A DNA stretch of 64,000 nt, taken from NCBI RefSeq assembly GCF_014596085.1, contig NZ_JACCJY010000021.1:1-64000 (forward strand). Reading direction: 5' to 3'. Of the stretch, positions 1 through 10,416 are shown piece after piece. The stretch's first letter is position 1, and every line of letters starts with the position of its first letter. The notes beneath the pieces are model-generated. The model saw only the letters and a program-made list of their open reading frames with translations, was not told the origin of the DNA and did not search any database. The stretch comes from Azospirillum tabaci. GTDB lineage: Bacteria; Pseudomonadota; Alphaproteobacteria; Azospirillales; Azospirillaceae. Both the position numbers and the translations under genes were made by a program.

Positions 1-1672
1 ACATCCCGCCCGGATAGTTCGGGCCGCCGCCGCCCTCGGGGACGACCCAGTTGATGTTCTGGGTGGGGTCCTTGATGTCGCAGGTCTTGCAGTGCACGCA
101 GTTCTGCGCGTTGATCTGCAGCCGCGGGTCGCTGCCGTCCTCCGCCCGCACGATCTCGTACACCCCGGCCGGACAGTAGCGCGTCTCCGGCGCGTCGTAG
201 AGCGCCAGATTGACCGCGATCGGCACCGACGCGTCCTTCAGCGTCAGGTGCGCCGGCTGGTCCTCCTCGTGGTTGGTGTTCGACAGGTACACCGACGACA
301 GCCGGTCGAACGACACCACGCCGTCCGGCTTGGGATAGACGATCTTCGGCATCTCCGACGCCTTCTTCAGCGTCTCGTGGTCGCCGTGGCGATGGTGCAG
401 CGTCCACGGCGACTTGCCCTTGGTCGCCGTCTCGTAAGCCGCGTTGGCCAGACCCGCCCACAGGCCCTTCTGGAAGCCGGGGCGGATGTTGCGCACCGCA
501 TGCAGCTCCGACCACACCCAGGACGCCTTCAGCTTCTCCGGATAGGCCGTCGCCTCGCGCGCCGGCCCATCGGAGTCGGCTTCGGCGGAGAGCAGCTCAT
601 GCACCGCCTCGGCCGCCAGCATGCCCGACTTCATCGCGGTGTGGTTGCCCTTGATCTTGGGCACGTTGAGGAAGCCCGCGGCGTCGCCGACGATGACGCC
701 GCCGGGGAAGGTCAGCTTGGGGATCGACTGAAAGCCGCCCTCCGACAGGGCGCGCGCGCCGTAGGCGATGCGCCGCCCGCCCTCGAAGGTCGGGCGGATC
801 GCCGGGTGGGTCTTGTAGCGCTGGAACTCCTCAAACGGCGACAGGTGCGGGTTCGCGTAGTCGAGCCCGACGACGAAGCCGACCGACACCAGGTTGCCCT
901 CCATGTGGTAGAGCCAGGAGCCGCCGTAGGTCTTGGGGTCCATCGGCCAGCCGATGGTGTGGACGATCAGGCCGGGCTGGGACTTCTCCGGCGCCACCTC
1001 CCACAGCTCCTTGATGCCGATGCCGTAGGTCTGGGGATCGACGCCGTCGCGCAGGTTGAACCTCTCGAACAGCGTCTTGGTCAGCGAGCCGCGGCAGCCC
1101 TCGGCGAAGATGGTCTGCTTGGCGTGCAGCTCCATACCCGGGGTGTAGTTGGCGGTCTTCTCGCCGTTCTTGCCGATGCCCATGTCGCCGGTGGCCACGC
1201 CCTTGACCGCACCGCCGTCGTCGTAGAGCACCTCCGCCGCGGCGAAGCCGGGGTAGATCTCCACCCCCAGCTCCTCGGCCTGCCCGGCCATCCAGCGGGC
1301 GAGGTTGCCGAGGCTGATGATGTAGTTGCCGTGATTGTGCATCTGCGGCGGGGTGAAGGGCGCCTTGAGGGCCTTGGTCTCGGTGAGGTAGAGGAAGCGG
1401 TCCTCGCGCGCCGGGGTGGTGAGCGGCGCGCCCTTGTCCTTCCAGTCGGGGATCAGCTCGTCAAGCGCGTGCGGCTCGAACACCGCGCCGGAGAGCAGAT
1501 GGGCGCCGACCTCCGAGCCCTTCTCGACGACGCAGACCGACAGCTCCTGCCCCGCCTCGTTGGCGAGCTGTTTCAGGCGGATGGCCGCGCTCAGGCCCGA
1601 CGGGCCGGCCCCGACGACAAGGACGTCGTACTCCATCACCTCGCGCGGGTCGCGAGCCATCTCGTCAGCCAT
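1..1672 (-). CDS. Electron transfer flavoprotein-ubiquinone oxidoreductase (right at the window edge, stop codon cut)
   Basis: This inner-membrane flavo-iron-sulfur enzyme passes electrons from acyl-CoA dehydrogenases, by way of ETF, into the quinone pool. A Rossmann FAD motif VVGAGPSG is at residues 19-26. Four cysteines near the end (C500, C525, C528, C531) fit the family's single [4Fe-4S] cluster, and the closing stretch [16 protein letters not shown] is typical of the family. The ATG at 1672 gives 557 visible codons, and the edge falls one base (T) into the next codon, probably the stop, so the protein is essentially whole. It is 49 bp downstream of the stress-protein gene, at the tail of a run with two acyl-CoA dehydrogenases whose electrons it would collect. 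The ETF alpha and beta genes are not in the window. Confidence 0.95.
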   Translation of the reverse strand, partial: MADEMARDPREVMEYDVLVVGAGPSGLSAAIRLKQLANEAGQELSVCVVEKGSEVGAHLLSGAVFEPHALDELIPDWKDKGAPLTTPAREDRFLYLTETKALKAPFTPPQMHNHGNYIISLGNLARWMAGQAEELGVEIYPGFAAAEVLYDDGGAVKGVATGDMGIGKNGEKTANYTPGMELHAKQTIFAEGCRGSLTKTLFERFNLRDGVDPQTYGIGIKELWEVAPEKSQPGLIVHTIGWPMDPKTYGGSWLYHMEGNLVSVGFVVGLDYANPHLSPFEEFQRYKTHPAIRPTFEGGRRIAYGARALSEGGFQSIPKLTFPGGVIVGDAAGFLNVPKIKGNHTAMKSGMLAAEAVHELLSAEADSDGPAREATAYPEKLKASWVWSELHAVRNIRPGFQKGLWAGLANAAYETATKGKSPWTLHHRHGDHETLKKASEMPKIVYPKPDGVVSFDRLSSVYLSNTNHEEDQPAHLTLKDASVPIAVNLALYDAPETRYCPAGVYEIVRAEDGSDPRLQINAQNCVHCKTCDIKDPTQNINWVVPEGGGGPNYPGGM

Positions 1673-1721
1673 TTCTTCTTCTTTCCTTGCTTCGTGCGAA
1701 CAACTTTTCGGGCGAACACAC

Positions 1722-2549
1722 TCAGTGCGACAACAGAACGGGAAGGGTCATCTGGCGCAGGATCTGTCGGGTGTTGCTGCCCCGCCCGAACAGCGGGAAC
1801 AGCGAACCGCCATAGCCGCCGAAGCCGCCCATCACCAGAAGATCGGCGCCGTGATCCGACGCACGCGACAGCACGGCGTCCATGGGAGTCATGCTGGCGA
1901 TGGTCATGCGTTCCTGCGTGGCCTTCACGCCATGACTCGCCAGATGCTCCAGGATGTCGACCTGCGGGACGTTGCCGCCGCCCTCCGCCCGCGGCTGGGT
2001 GTGGAAGGCGAGCAGAAGCACGGAACTCGCCTGCTTCAGCAGCGGCAGCGCGTCGTTGACGGCGCGGGCGGCCTCCCGGCTGCCGTTCCAGGCGATCACC
2101 GGACGGTCGGCGAGCTGCGGATAGGTGCCGGCGTGCGGCACGACGAGGATCGGGCGCCCGGCGTTCAGCACCACCTCTTCGAGCAGGTCCGCCGGAACAC
2201 GGCTGTCCTCCGGGTCGTGCTGGCCGAAGACGGCGAGGTCCACGTAGCGCGAGCAGATCACCGTCTCGGCGATGACATGGCCGTACTCGCCGTGGCTGAG
2301 CTGCCACCAGCGCGTCGCCACCCCGGCCTCGCGGGCCTTCTCCTCGAACAGCTCCCGCGCCCGCTGCGCCGCCTGGGTCAGCGCCGGGCCGGCCTTGCGC
2401 GTGACAATGCCGGCGCCGGAGCTGTCGCTCTGCGCGAACAGGCCGGTCAGCGCGGCGCCATGCTTCTGCGCCAGGGTCAGGGCGACGGTCAGCCGCTCCC
2501 CGCAGCGGTCGCTGTCGTCCACATGCACCAGCAGGTTCGTGAAGCTCAT
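1722..2549 (-). CDS. Universal stress protein, UspA family
   Basis: A 275-residue protein of the UspA superfamily, nucleotide-binding cytoplasmic proteins linked to stress survival. The N-terminus [16 protein letters not shown] has the usual beta-strand followed by an acidic start. The C-terminus carries the glycine-rich loop [14 protein letters not shown] followed by the family ending PVLLSH, which in ATP-binding members holds phosphate. At 275 residues it is about twice a single Usp domain, so it is probably a tandem type with a weaker first half. It starts 30 bp after the HMG-CoA lyase stop and is likely cotranscribed with the leucine-degradation genes. The reason for a stress protein there is unknown. 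Confidence 0.88.
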   Translation of the reverse strand: MSFTNLLVHVDDSDRCGERLTVALTLAQKHGAALTGLFAQSDSSGAGIVTRKAGPALTQAAQRARELFEEKAREAGVATRWWQLSHGEYGHVIAETVICSRYVDLAVFGQHDPEDSRVPADLLEEVVLNAGRPILVVPHAGTYPQLADRPVIAWNGSREAARAVNDALPLLKQASSVLLLAFHTQPRAEGGGNVPQVDILEHLASHGVKATQERMTIASMTPMDAVLSRASDHGADLLVMGGFGGYGGSLFPLFGRGSNTRQILRQMTLPVLLSH

Positions 2550-2579
2550 GGCGCCCTTCCCTTCTCTCTTTCCCGTGTT

Positions 2580-3485
2580 TTACGCACATCCCCGCGCGCG
2601 GGCGACCTTCGAGGCGGTCGGACGGGCGATGGCATCGCTGATATAAGCGCCAGCCACCACCAGCCGGTCGAGATCCACCCCGGTCTCGATGCCCAGCCCG
2701 TTCAGCATGTAGAGCACGTCCTCGCTCGCCACGTTGCCTGACGCCCCTTTGGCGTAGGGGCAACCGCCCAGACCGGCGACCGAACTGTCCACCACCGCCA
2801 CGCCCATCTCCAGCGTCGCCAGGATGTTGGCGAGCGCCTGACCGTAGGTGTCATGGAAATGCACGGCGATGCGGTCCATCGGCACCCGCTCAGCCACCGC
2901 CGCGATCATCGCCTGGGCCTTGCCCGGTGTGCCGGTGCCGATGGTGTCGCCGAGCGAGACCTCGTAGCAGCCCATCGCCAGCAGCCGGCCCGCCACCTCG
3001 GCCACCGCCGCCGGAGCGATCTCCCCCTCGTAGGGGCAGCCGAGCACGCAGGAGACGTAGCCGCGCACCGGCACGCCCTGCGCCTTCGCCTGCTCCAGCA
3101 CTGGAACGAAGCGGTCGAGGCTCTCAGCGATGGAGCAATTGATGTTCTTCTGGCTGAAGCTCTCCGACGCGGCGGCAAAGACCGCCACCTCGTCGGCATG
3201 GGCGGCGAGCGCGCCCTCCAGCCCCTTGGCGTTCGGGGTGAGCGCGACGTAACGCACGCCGTCCTTGCGCCGGATGCCGGCGAAGACGTCCGGCGTGTCG
3301 GCCATCTGCGGGACCCATTTGGGCGACACGAAGCTGCCCGCCTCGATGGCGGTCAGCCCGGCGTCGGTCAGCCGGTCGACCAGACCGATCTTCACCGCCG
3401 TCGGGACGATCTGCTTTTCGTTCTGGAGGCCGTCGCGCGGGCCGACCTCCACCATGCGGACGCTCTTCGGCACGCGCATGCTCAT
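2580..3485 (-). CDS. mvaB: Hydroxymethylglutaryl-CoA lyase
   Basis: Cleaves HMG-CoA to acetoacetate and acetyl-CoA, the last step of leucine breakdown. The 301-residue product is a DRE-TIM barrel: it opens with [12 protein letters not shown], carries the metal-ligand motif [12 protein letters not shown], and has the signature loop [14 protein letters not shown] with the catalytic cysteine C242. The ATG at 3485 overlaps the stop of the upstream biotin carboxylase gene as ATGA, so the two are probably translationally coupled, and this start gives the normal family length. Confidence 0.96.
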   Translation of the reverse strand: MSMRVPKSVRMVEVGPRDGLQNEKQIVPTAVKIGLVDRLTDAGLTAIEAGSFVSPKWVPQMADTPDVFAGIRRKDGVRYVALTPNAKGLEGALAAHADEVAVFAAASESFSQKNINCSIAESLDRFVPVLEQAKAQGVPVRGYVSCVLGCPYEGEIAPAAVAEVAGRLLAMGCYEVSLGDTIGTGTPGKAQAMIAAVAERVPMDRIAVHFHDTYGQALANILATLEMGVAVVDSSVAGLGGCPYAKGASGNVASEDVLYMLNGLGIETGVDLDRLVVAGAYISDAIARPTASKVARARGCA

Positions 3486-5500
3486 CCCTCCGCCACATCG
3501 AGGACCAGCAGGTCCACGCCTTCGGACACCTGATCGCCCGCCGCGAAGTTGACGGCGCTGACCGTGCCGGCGGCGGGGGCCTTGATGGTGTGCTCCATCT
3601 TCATCGCCTCCAGCAGCATCAGCGGAGCGCCCGCCTCCACCGTCTGGCCGGGCTCGACCAGCACGCGGACGACGGTGCCCGGCATCGGCGCGGTCAGGCG
3701 GCCGGACCCGCCCTCCTGCTCCGCCGCGCGGGCGGTCGGGTCGTCGAGATGCAGGCGCCACACCGCACCGTCCGACAGGATGGTCAGGTCCAGCCCCTGG
3801 CAGACCACCGTGGCGCGGGTGCGCACCGCGTCGATGGTGGCGGTCAGCGTCTCGCCGTCGAGCGTCACCCGCTCCGCCCGGATGGCCGGGCGGCCCTCCA
3901 CCTCGATCTCGTAGCCGTCGGGGCGGAAATGCAGGGTGAGGCTGCGCGGCGTGTCACCGTCGAGCAGGCGCAGATCGTGGTGGTTGTCGTCGTTGAGGCG
4001 CCAGCCGCTGGCCGACAGCCAGGGCGACCAGGGATCCGACGCGGCGCGGCGGGCCTTGCGGGCCTCGGCGTTGCGGCGGAGCAGCACGCTGAGCGCGGCT
4101 ATGGCCAGCCCACGGTCCGGCACCGGGGCCGGCGGGGGCAGCAGGTCGGCGCGGTGCCGCTCGATAAAGCCGGTGTCGATCTCCACCGCGCGGAAGGCCG
4201 GATGCCCGGCGATGGCGCCGAGGAAGGCCACGTTGGTGGTCACCCCGACCACCTCGTAGGCGGCGAGCGCCACGCGCAGGCGGCGGAGTGCCGCGTCGCG
4301 ATCCTCGTCCCAGACGATCAGCTTGGCGATCATCGGGTCGTAGAACATGGTGACCTCGTCGCCCTCGCGGACGCCGGTGTCGACGCGGACATGCTCGTTC
4401 TCGGCGGGCGGGCGCAGGCGGACCAGCTTGCCGATGGCCGGCAGGAACTCGCGCTGCGGGTCCTCCGCGTAGAGGCGCGCCTCGAAGGCGTGGCCGCGGC
4501 GGGTGAGCTGGTCCTGCATCAACGGCAGCGTGCCCCCGGCGGCGACGCGCAGCTGCCACTCCACGAGATCCTGGCCGGTGATCTTCTCGGTCACCGGATG
4601 CTCCACCTGGAGGCGGGTGTTCATCTCGATGAAGTAGAAGCCGCCGTCCTCGTAGAGGAACTCCACTGTGCCGGCGCCGACATAGTTCACCGCCTTGGCG
4701 GCGGCCACCGCGGCCTCGCCCATGCGGCGGCGCAGGTCGTCGGGAAGGGCCGGGGCCGGCGCCTCCTCGATCACCTTCTGGTGGCGGCGCTGGATCGAGC
4801 AGTCGCGCTCGAACAGATAGACGCCGTTGCCGTGGGTGTCGCAGAAGACCTGGATCTCGACATGGCGCGGGCGGCCCAGATACTTCTCCAGAAGCACGCT
4901 GTCGTCGCCGAAGGCGGCTTTGGCCTCGCGCTTGGCGCCGGCCACCGCGTCGGCGAACTCGCCGGCGGCGCGGACCACGCGCATGCCCTTGCCGCCGCCG
5001 CCCGCCGACGCCTTGACCAGCACCGGATAACCGATGCGTTCGGCCTCCGCGGCCAGTGTCTCCAGGTCCTGGGCCTCGCCGTGGTAGCCGGGAACCAGCG
5101 GCACGTCGGCCTGGGACATCACGCGCTTGGATTCCGCCTTGGAGCCCATGACGCGGATGGCCTCGATCGGCGGACCGATGAAGACCACGCCGGCCTCCGC
5201 GCAGGCCGCCGCGAAGCCGGCGTTCTCCGACAGGAAGCCGTAGCCGGGATGGATGGCCTGGGCGCCGGTGCGCTTGGCGACCTCAAGGATGACGTCGCCG
5301 CGCAGGTAGCTCTCGCCGACCGGCGCCGGGCCGATGCAGACGGCCTCGTCGGCCATCTCCACATGCATGGCGCGGGCGTCGGCTTCCGAGTACACGGCGA
5401 CGGTGCGGATGCCCATGCGGCGGGCGGTGCGGATGACGCGGCAGGCGATCTCGCCACGGTTCGCGATCAGAATCTTGTCGAACATGCCTGTCTCAACCAT
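3482..5500 (-). CDS. mccA: Methylcrotonyl-CoA carboxylase, biotin-carrying (alpha) subunit
   Basis: The biotin carboxylase plus biotin carrier subunit of methylcrotonyl-CoA carboxylase, which makes 3-methylglutaconyl-CoA in leucine catabolism. In the 672-residue product the N-terminal domain starts [20 protein letters not shown], the ATP-grasp loop reads [14 protein letters not shown], the carboxylase core holds [16 protein letters not shown], and the biotinyl domain has EAMKMEH with the biotin lysine K634. Assignment to methylcrotonyl-CoA rather than another acyl-CoA rests on the neighbours (beta subunit, hydratase, HMG-CoA lyase). Two starts are possible: ATG 5500, five bases after the upstream stop, or ATG 5485 ([11 protein letters not shown]), the more usual family N-terminus. 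Confidence 0.94.
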   Translation of the reverse strand: MVETGMFDKILIANRGEIACRVIRTARRMGIRTVAVYSEADARAMHVEMADEAVCIGPAPVGESYLRGDVILEVAKRTGAQAIHPGYGFLSENAGFAAACAEAGVVFIGPPIEAIRVMGSKAESKRVMSQADVPLVPGYHGEAQDLETLAAEAERIGYPVLVKASAGGGGKGMRVVRAAGEFADAVAGAKREAKAAFGDDSVLLEKYLGRPRHVEIQVFCDTHGNGVYLFERDCSIQRRHQKVIEEAPAPALPDDLRRRMGEAAVAAAKAVNYVGAGTVEFLYEDGGFYFIEMNTRLQVEHPVTEKITGQDLVEWQLRVAAGGTLPLMQDQLTRRGHAFEARLYAEDPQREFLPAIGKLVRLRPPAENEHVRVDTGVREGDEVTMFYDPMIAKLIVWDEDRDAALRRLRVALAAYEVVGVTTNVAFLGAIAGHPAFRAVEIDTGFIERHRADLLPPPAPVPDRGLAIAALSVLLRRNAEARKARRAASDPWSPWLSASGWRLNDDNHHDLRLLDGDTPRSLTLHFRPDGYEIEVEGRPAIRAERVTLDGETLTATIDAVRTRATVVCQGLDLTILSDGAVWRLHLDDPTARAAEQEGGSGRLTAPMPGTVVRVLVEPGQTVEAGAPLMLLEAMKMEHTIKAPAAGTVSAVNFAAGDQVSEGVDLLVLDVAEG

Positions 5501-5505
5501 GGGCC

Positions 5506-6288
5506 TCAGCTCCGCCACGCCGGTTCGCGTTTCTCCAGGAAGGCGCCGACGCCCTCCCTCCCCTCGTCGCTCGCGCGCTGGCGGGCGATGCGCTCCGCCG
5601 TGCCGCGGACCAGCGCGTCGTCCAGCGGGCGGCGCGCCACCGCGCGGATCAGCTCCTTCGCCGCGGTCTGGGAGGCCGGGCCGCATTGCAGCAGGTTGCG
5701 GACCATCGCCTCGACCGCGGCGTCCAGCTCCGCCGCCGGAACGGTCTGGTGCAGCAGGCCGAGCCGCAGCGCCTCGGCGGCGGAGAAGCGTTCCGCCGTC
5801 AGGAAGTAGCGGCGGCAGGCGCGCTCGCCCATCGCGGCGACGACATAGGGGCTGATGACCGCGGGGATCAGGCCCAGCCGCACCTCGGTCAGGGCGAAGC
5901 TGGCGGTCTCGGCGGATATCGCGATGTCGCAGGCGGCGACCAGCCCCACCCCGCCGCCGAAGGCCGGACCCTGCACCACGGCGATGGTCGGCTTCGGGCA
6001 TTCGTCCAGCGTGCGCAGCATGGTGGCGAGGCCCATGGCGTCCTGGACGTTCTCGTCATGGCTGTAGCCAGCCATCTTCTTCATCCAGCCGAGGTCGGCC
6101 CCGGCGGAGAAGCTCTTGCCCGCGCCGCGCAGCAGGATGACGCGGACGTCCGGGTTCGACCCCAGGCTGAGGAAGGCGTCGGTCAGGTCGGCGATGACCT
6201 GCTCGTTGAAGGCGTTGTGCACCTCCGCCCGGTTCATCGTGACGGTCGCCACCCCGTCGGAGGCAATGTCGATCAGAATGTCGCTCAT
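5506..6288 (-). CDS. liuC: Enoyl-CoA hydratase family, probable methylglutaconyl-CoA hydratase
   Basis: A 260-residue crotonase-fold enzyme. It carries the CoA-binding and oxyanion-hole segments GAGKSFSAGADLGWM and GPAFGGGVGLVAACDIAIS and the C-terminal FLEKREPAW typical of the family. Position between the two carboxylase subunit genes indicates hydration of 3-methylglutaconyl-CoA to HMG-CoA; the fold alone does not fix the substrate. The ATG at 6288 is preferred over ATG 6297 because a G-run lies at normal ribosome-binding distance before it, and it gives the usual length. The gap to the upstream beta subunit gene is 17 bp. Confidence 0.92.
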   Translation of the reverse strand: MSDILIDIASDGVATVTMNRAEVHNAFNEQVIADLTDAFLSLGSNPDVRVILLRGAGKSFSAGADLGWMKKMAGYSHDENVQDAMGLATMLRTLDECPKPTIAVVQGPAFGGGVGLVAACDIAISAETASFALTEVRLGLIPAVISPYVVAAMGERACRRYFLTAERFSAAEALRLGLLHQTVPAAELDAAVEAMVRNLLQCGPASQTAAKELIRAVARRPLDDALVRGTAERIARQRASDEGREGVGAFLEKREPAWRS

Positions 6289-6305
6289 GCTCGTCATCCC
6301 CCCGC

Positions 6306-7913
6306 TCACATCCGGAACACGCCGAAGGTGGTCTTCTCGACCGGGGCGTTCAGCGACGCCGACAGGCCGAGGCCGAGCACCATGCGGGTGTCCGCCGGGT
6401 CGATGATGCCGTCGTCCCACAGCCGGGCGGAGGCGTAATAGGGATGGCCCTGGTGTTCGTACTGCTGGCGGATCGGAGACTTGAACGCCTCCTCCTCCTC
6501 CGGCGCCCAGCTCTTCCCCTGGGATTCCATGGCGTCGCGCCGCACCTGGGCGAGCACGCCCGCCGCCTGCTCCCCGCCCATCACCGAGATGCGCGAGTTC
6601 GGCCACATCCAGAGGAAGCGCGGGGAATAGGCCCGCCCGCACATGCCGTAGTTGCCCGCACCATAGCTGCCGCCGATGATGACGGTGAATTTCGGCACCT
6701 TGGCGCAGGCGACAGCGGTGACCAGCTTCGCGCCGTCCTTGGCGATGCCGCCCGCCTCGTACTTCCGCCCGACCATGAAGCCGGTGATGTTCTGCAGGAA
6801 GACCAGGGGGATGCCGCGCTGGCAGCACAGCTCGACGAAATGCGCGCCCTTCAGGGCGGATTCGCTGAACAGGATGCCGTTGTTGGCGATGATGCCGACC
6901 GGGTAGCCGAAGATGTGGGCGAAGCCGCAGACCAGCGTGGTGCCGTAGAGCGGCTTGAACTCGTCCAGCACCGATCCGTCGACCACGCGGGCAATGACCT
7001 CGCGCACGTCGAAGGGCTTGCGCGGGTCGCTGGGGATCACGCCGTAGAGTTCGCGCGGGTCGTAAGCCGGCTCCTGCGGCTCGCGCAGGTCCATGTCGAT
7101 GCGTTTGCTGCGGTTCAGGTTCGACACGACCTTGCGCGCCATGGCAAGCGCGTGAGCGTCGTTCATCGCGTAATGGTCGGTCACGCCGGAGGTGCGCGAA
7201 TGCACGTCGGCCCCGCCGAGGTCCTCCGCCGACACCACCTCGCCGGTCGCCGCCTTCACCAGCGGCGGGCCGCCGAGGAAGATGGTGCCCTGGTTGCGCA
7301 CGATGATCGCCTCGTCCGACATGGCCGGGACGTAGGCGCCGCCCGCCGTGCAGCTTCCCATCACCACGGCGATCTGCGGGATGCCCTGGGCCGACATGTT
7401 GGCCTGGTTGAAGAAGATGCGGCCGAAATGGTCGCGGTCGGGGAACACCTCGTCCTGGTTCGGCAGGTTGGCGCCGCCCGAATCGACCAGATAGATGCAG
7501 GGCAGGTTGTTCTGCTGGGCCACTTCCTGGGCGCGCAGGTGCTTCTTGACGGTCAGCGGGAAGTAGGTGCCGCCCTTCACGGTGGCGTCGTTGACGACCA
7601 CCATGCATTCCTGCCCGGCCACGCTGCCGATGCCGGTGATGATGCCCGCCGCCGGGATGTCGTCGTCATAGACCTTGTAGGCCGCCATCTGCGACAGCTC
7701 CAGGAAGGGCGATCCCACATCCAGAAGCTGGCGGATGCGCTCGCGCGGCAGCAGCTTGCCGCGGGACAGGTGCTTGTCGCGGGCCTTGGCGCCGCCGCCC
7801 TGCTTGATGGCGCCCACCTTCTCGCGCAGGTCGGCGACCAGGGCGGACATGGCGTCGGCGTTCGTCTGGAACTCGGCGGAGCGCGGGTTCAGGGCGCTCT
7901 TCAGGACGGTCAT
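6306..7913 (-). CDS. mccB: Methylcrotonyl-CoA carboxylase, carboxyltransferase (beta) subunit
   Basis: This subunit transfers carboxyl from biotin to methylcrotonyl-CoA. The 535-residue protein has the two crotonase-like halves of the acyl-CoA carboxyltransferase family. The N-terminal half has [21 protein letters not shown] and [17 protein letters not shown]; the C-terminal half has [20 protein letters not shown] and [10 protein letters not shown]. The length and the [15 protein letters not shown] segment are those of MCC beta rather than propionyl-CoA carboxylase. It begins 28 bp after the acyl-CoA dehydrogenase stop in the same operon. Confidence 0.95.
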   Translation of the reverse strand: MTVLKSALNPRSAEFQTNADAMSALVADLREKVGAIKQGGGAKARDKHLSRGKLLPRERIRQLLDVGSPFLELSQMAAYKVYDDDIPAAGIITGIGSVAGQECMVVVNDATVKGGTYFPLTVKKHLRAQEVAQQNNLPCIYLVDSGGANLPNQDEVFPDRDHFGRIFFNQANMSAQGIPQIAVVMGSCTAGGAYVPAMSDEAIIVRNQGTIFLGGPPLVKAATGEVVSAEDLGGADVHSRTSGVTDHYAMNDAHALAMARKVVSNLNRSKRIDMDLREPQEPAYDPRELYGVIPSDPRKPFDVREVIARVVDGSVLDEFKPLYGTTLVCGFAHIFGYPVGIIANNGILFSESALKGAHFVELCCQRGIPLVFLQNITGFMVGRKYEAGGIAKDGAKLVTAVACAKVPKFTVIIGGSYGAGNYGMCGRAYSPRFLWMWPNSRISVMGGEQAAGVLAQVRRDAMESQGKSWAPEEEEAFKSPIRQQYEHQGHPYYASARLWDDGIIDPADTRMVLGLGLSASLNAPVEKTTFGVFRM

Positions 7914-7941
7914 GGCCGTCGTCCTCCCGTCTCTTCTTGTT

Positions 7942-9075
7942 CTACTGCGTCAGGGCGCGGCTGATGACCAGCCGCTGGATGTCGCTCGTGCCCTCATAGA
8001 TCTGGCAGACGCGCACGTCTCTATAAATGCGCTCCACCGGGAAATCGTTCAGGTAGCCGTAGCCGCCATGGATCTGGATGGCGTCGGAGCAGACGCGCTC
8101 GGCGATCTCCGAGGCGAACAGCTTCGCCATCGCCGCCTCCTTCAGGCAAGGCTCGCCCGCGTCGCGCAAGCTGGCCGCGTGCAGGACGAGCTGGCGCGCG
8201 GCCTCCACCTTCGTCGCCATGTCGGCCAGCCGGAAGGCCACCGCCTGATGCTGGATGATCGGCACGCCCATGCTCTGCCGCTCCTGGGCGTAGCGGGTGG
8301 CATGGTCGAGCGCGGAGCGCGCCATGCCCACCGACTGCGAGGCGATGCCGATGCGTCCGCCCTCCAGATTGGCGAGCGCAACCCGGTAGCCGCCGCCCTC
8401 CGCGCCCAGCATCAGGTCGGCGGGGATGCGGCAGTCCTCAAGGACGATCTGGCAGGTGTCGGAACAGCTCTGGCCCAGCTTCTCCTCGACCCGCGCGACC
8501 TGGAAGCCGGGGGTGTCGGTCGGCACGACGAAGGCGGTGATGCCTTTCTTTCCGGCCTCGGGGTCGCTGACCGCGAAGACGATGGCGACGTCGGCGTTCT
8601 TGCCTGAGGTGATGAACTGCTTGGTGCCGTTGAGGACCCAGTGGTTGCCGTCGCGGCGCGCGCGGGTCTTGATGGCGGCGGCGTCGGAGCCCGCCTGCGG
8701 TTCGGTCAGGCAGAAGCAGCCGAGCTGCTCGCCGCGGGCCATCGGCTTCAGGAAGCGGTCCTTCTGCTCGGCGCTGCCGAACTTCAGGATCGGCATGCAG
8801 CCGACGGAGTTGTGCACGCTCATGATGGTGGAGATGGCGCCGTCGCCCGCCGCGATCTCCTCGATGGCGAGCGCGTAGGCGATGTGATCGGTGCCGGCGC
8901 CGTCGAACTCCTCCGGCACCAGCATGCCCATCAGGCCGAGCCGGCCCATCTCGGCCAGCTCCTCCCTGGGGAAGGCGCCGGTGCGGTCGCGCTCGGCGGC
9001 GGTGGGCGCCAGCCGCTCCGCCGCGAAGTCCCGCGCCATGTCGCGCACCATCCGCTGCTCTTCCGTCAGCCGCAT
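7942..9075 (-). CDS. Acyl-CoA dehydrogenase (second dehydrogenase of the leucine operon)
   Basis: A 377-residue FAD-dependent acyl-CoA dehydrogenase that introduces a trans-2 double bond and hands electrons to ETF. It has the FAD/substrate motif [32 protein letters not shown], and the catalytic glutamate in the usual short/medium-chain position (E361 in [11 protein letters not shown]). This differs from the true isovaleryl-CoA dehydrogenase upstream. It could act on short branched or straight acyl-CoA such as 2-methylbutyryl- or butyryl-CoA; the sequence does not decide. It is separated from the thiolase gene by 123 bp filled by a palindromic repeat. Confidence 0.92.
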   Translation of the reverse strand: MRLTEEQRMVRDMARDFAAERLAPTAAERDRTGAFPREELAEMGRLGLMGMLVPEEFDGAGTDHIAYALAIEEIAAGDGAISTIMSVHNSVGCMPILKFGSAEQKDRFLKPMARGEQLGCFCLTEPQAGSDAAAIKTRARRDGNHWVLNGTKQFITSGKNADVAIVFAVSDPEAGKKGITAFVVPTDTPGFQVARVEEKLGQSCSDTCQIVLEDCRIPADLMLGAEGGGYRVALANLEGGRIGIASQSVGMARSALDHATRYAQERQSMGVPIIQHQAVAFRLADMATKVEAARQLVLHAASLRDAGEPCLKEAAMAKLFASEIAERVCSDAIQIHGGYGYLNDFPVERIYRDVRVCQIYEGTSDIQRLVISRALTQ

Positions 9076-9098
9076 TGCTTTCCCTCCCGAATACGTAC

Positions 9099-9187
9099 TG
9101 CTCCCACCCCGGCCCTCCCCCGCTTCGCAGGGGAGGGAGAATTTGTCCCCTCCCCTGCGTGAGCGGGGGAGGACCGGGGTGGGAGCA
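9099..9187. repeat. C/G-rich palindromic repeat, type A (full)
   Basis: An 89-bp dyad with ends TGCTCCCACCCCGG and CCGGGGTGGGAGCA and inner arms around CCCCGCTTCGCAGGGGAGGG. It fills the space between the thiolase and acyl-CoA dehydrogenase genes. In RNA it would form a long hairpin inside the operon, possibly a processing or attenuation point. Relatives are at 23834, 29187 and 45603. Confidence 0.85.
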
Positions 9188-9198
9188 ACACTCCGCGC

Positions 9199-10380
9199 TT
9201 ACACCAACTCCACCGCCACCGCCGTGGCCTCGCCGCCGCCGATGCACAGCGAGGCGACGCCGCGCTTCAGCCCGTTCTTCTCCAGCGCCGCCAGCAGCGT
9301 GACGAGAATGCGCGCGCCCGACGCGCCGATCGGATGGCCGAGCGCGCAGGCGCCGCCATGCACGTTGATCCGGTCGTGCGGGATGTCGAGTTCGCGCATG
9401 GCCGCCATGGCGACCACGGCGAACGCCTCGTTCAGCTCATAGAGGTCCACGTCCTTGGCCGACCAGCCGGCGCGCTCCAGCACCTTGTTGATCGCACCGA
9501 CCGGAGCGGTGGTGAACCAGGCCGGGGCCTGGGCGTGGTTGGCGTGGGCCTTGATCTCCGCGAGGATCGGCAGACCCAGCTTCTCCGCGTTCGACCGCGT
9601 GGTCAGCACCAGCGCCGCCGCACCGTCGGAGATGGAGGAGGCGTTGGCCGCCGTCACCGTGCCGTCCTTGGCGAAGGCGGGCTTCAGCGTGGGGATCTTG
9701 CCCGGATCGGCCTTCAGCGGCTGCTCGTCCTTCTCCACCACCGTGTCGCCCTTGCGGCCCTTGACGGTGACCGGGGTGATCTCCTTGACGAAGCTGCCGT
9801 CCTCGGTGGCGCGGCGGGCGCGGTTCAGGCTCTCGATGGCGTAGTTGTCCTGCGCCTCGCGGGTGAACTGGTAATGGGTGGCGCATTCCTCCGCGAAGGT
9901 GCCCATCAGGCGCCCGCGGTCGTAGGCGTCCTCCAGCCCATCGAGGAACATGTGGTCGAGCACGCGGCCGTGGCCCATGCGGTAGCCGCCGCGCGCGCGG
10001 TCCAGCAGATAGGGGGCGTTGGACATGCTCTCCATGCCGCCGGCCACCATGATCTCCGCCGAGCCGGCTTTGATCAGGTCGGTGGCGAGCATCACCGCCT
10101 TCATGCCCGACCCACAGACCTTGGAGATGGTCGTGCAGCCCGCGGCCTCCGGGATGCCGGCGCCGAGCGACGCCTGGCGGGCCGGCGCCTGCCCCAGACC
10201 GGCGGGCAGGACGTTGCCCATGAAGACCTCGTCCACGGCGTCCGGCTTCACCCCGGCGCGCTCCAGCGCGGCCTTGATGGCGGCGGAGCCGAGCTGCGGC
10301 GCGGTCAGGCCCTGCAAGTCGCCCTGGAAGCCACCCATCGGGGTACGGGCGGCGCCCGCGATGACAACGGTATCGGTCAT
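9199..10380 (-). CDS. Acetyl-CoA C-acyltransferase (thiolase)
   Basis: A 393-residue thiolase that condenses two acetyl-CoA or cleaves acetoacetyl-CoA. The nucleophilic cysteine is C89 in SKVCGSGMKAV, the second pair is H349 in GACALGHPIGASG and C379 in SLCIGGGEATAV, and the length is that of the bacterial acetoacetyl-CoA thiolase class. In this operon it would turn acetoacetyl-CoA, formed from HMG-CoA lyase product, into acetyl-CoA. It starts 36 bp after the isovaleryl-CoA dehydrogenase stop. Confidence 0.95.
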   Translation of the reverse strand: MTDTVVIAGAARTPMGGFQGDLQGLTAPQLGSAAIKAALERAGVKPDAVDEVFMGNVLPAGLGQAPARQASLGAGIPEAAGCTTISKVCGSGMKAVMLATDLIKAGSAEIMVAGGMESMSNAPYLLDRARGGYRMGHGRVLDHMFLDGLEDAYDRGRLMGTFAEECATHYQFTREAQDNYAIESLNRARRATEDGSFVKEITPVTVKGRKGDTVVEKDEQPLKADPGKIPTLKPAFAKDGTVTAANASSISDGAAALVLTTRSNAEKLGLPILAEIKAHANHAQAPAWFTTAPVGAINKVLERAGWSAKDVDLYELNEAFAVVAMAAMRELDIPHDRINVHGGACALGHPIGASGARILVTLLAALEKNGLKRGVASLCIGGGEATAVAVELV

Positions 10381-10416
10381 GGTTCTTCCCTTCCCTTCGG
10401 CTTTGCGCCGTTTCCC

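Noticed and set aside
9099..9187. Palindromic repeats read as ordinary Rho-independent terminators
   Set aside because: They are far larger than terminator stems, lack U-runs, recur as similar copies and often lie within operons; a terminating side effect remains possible.
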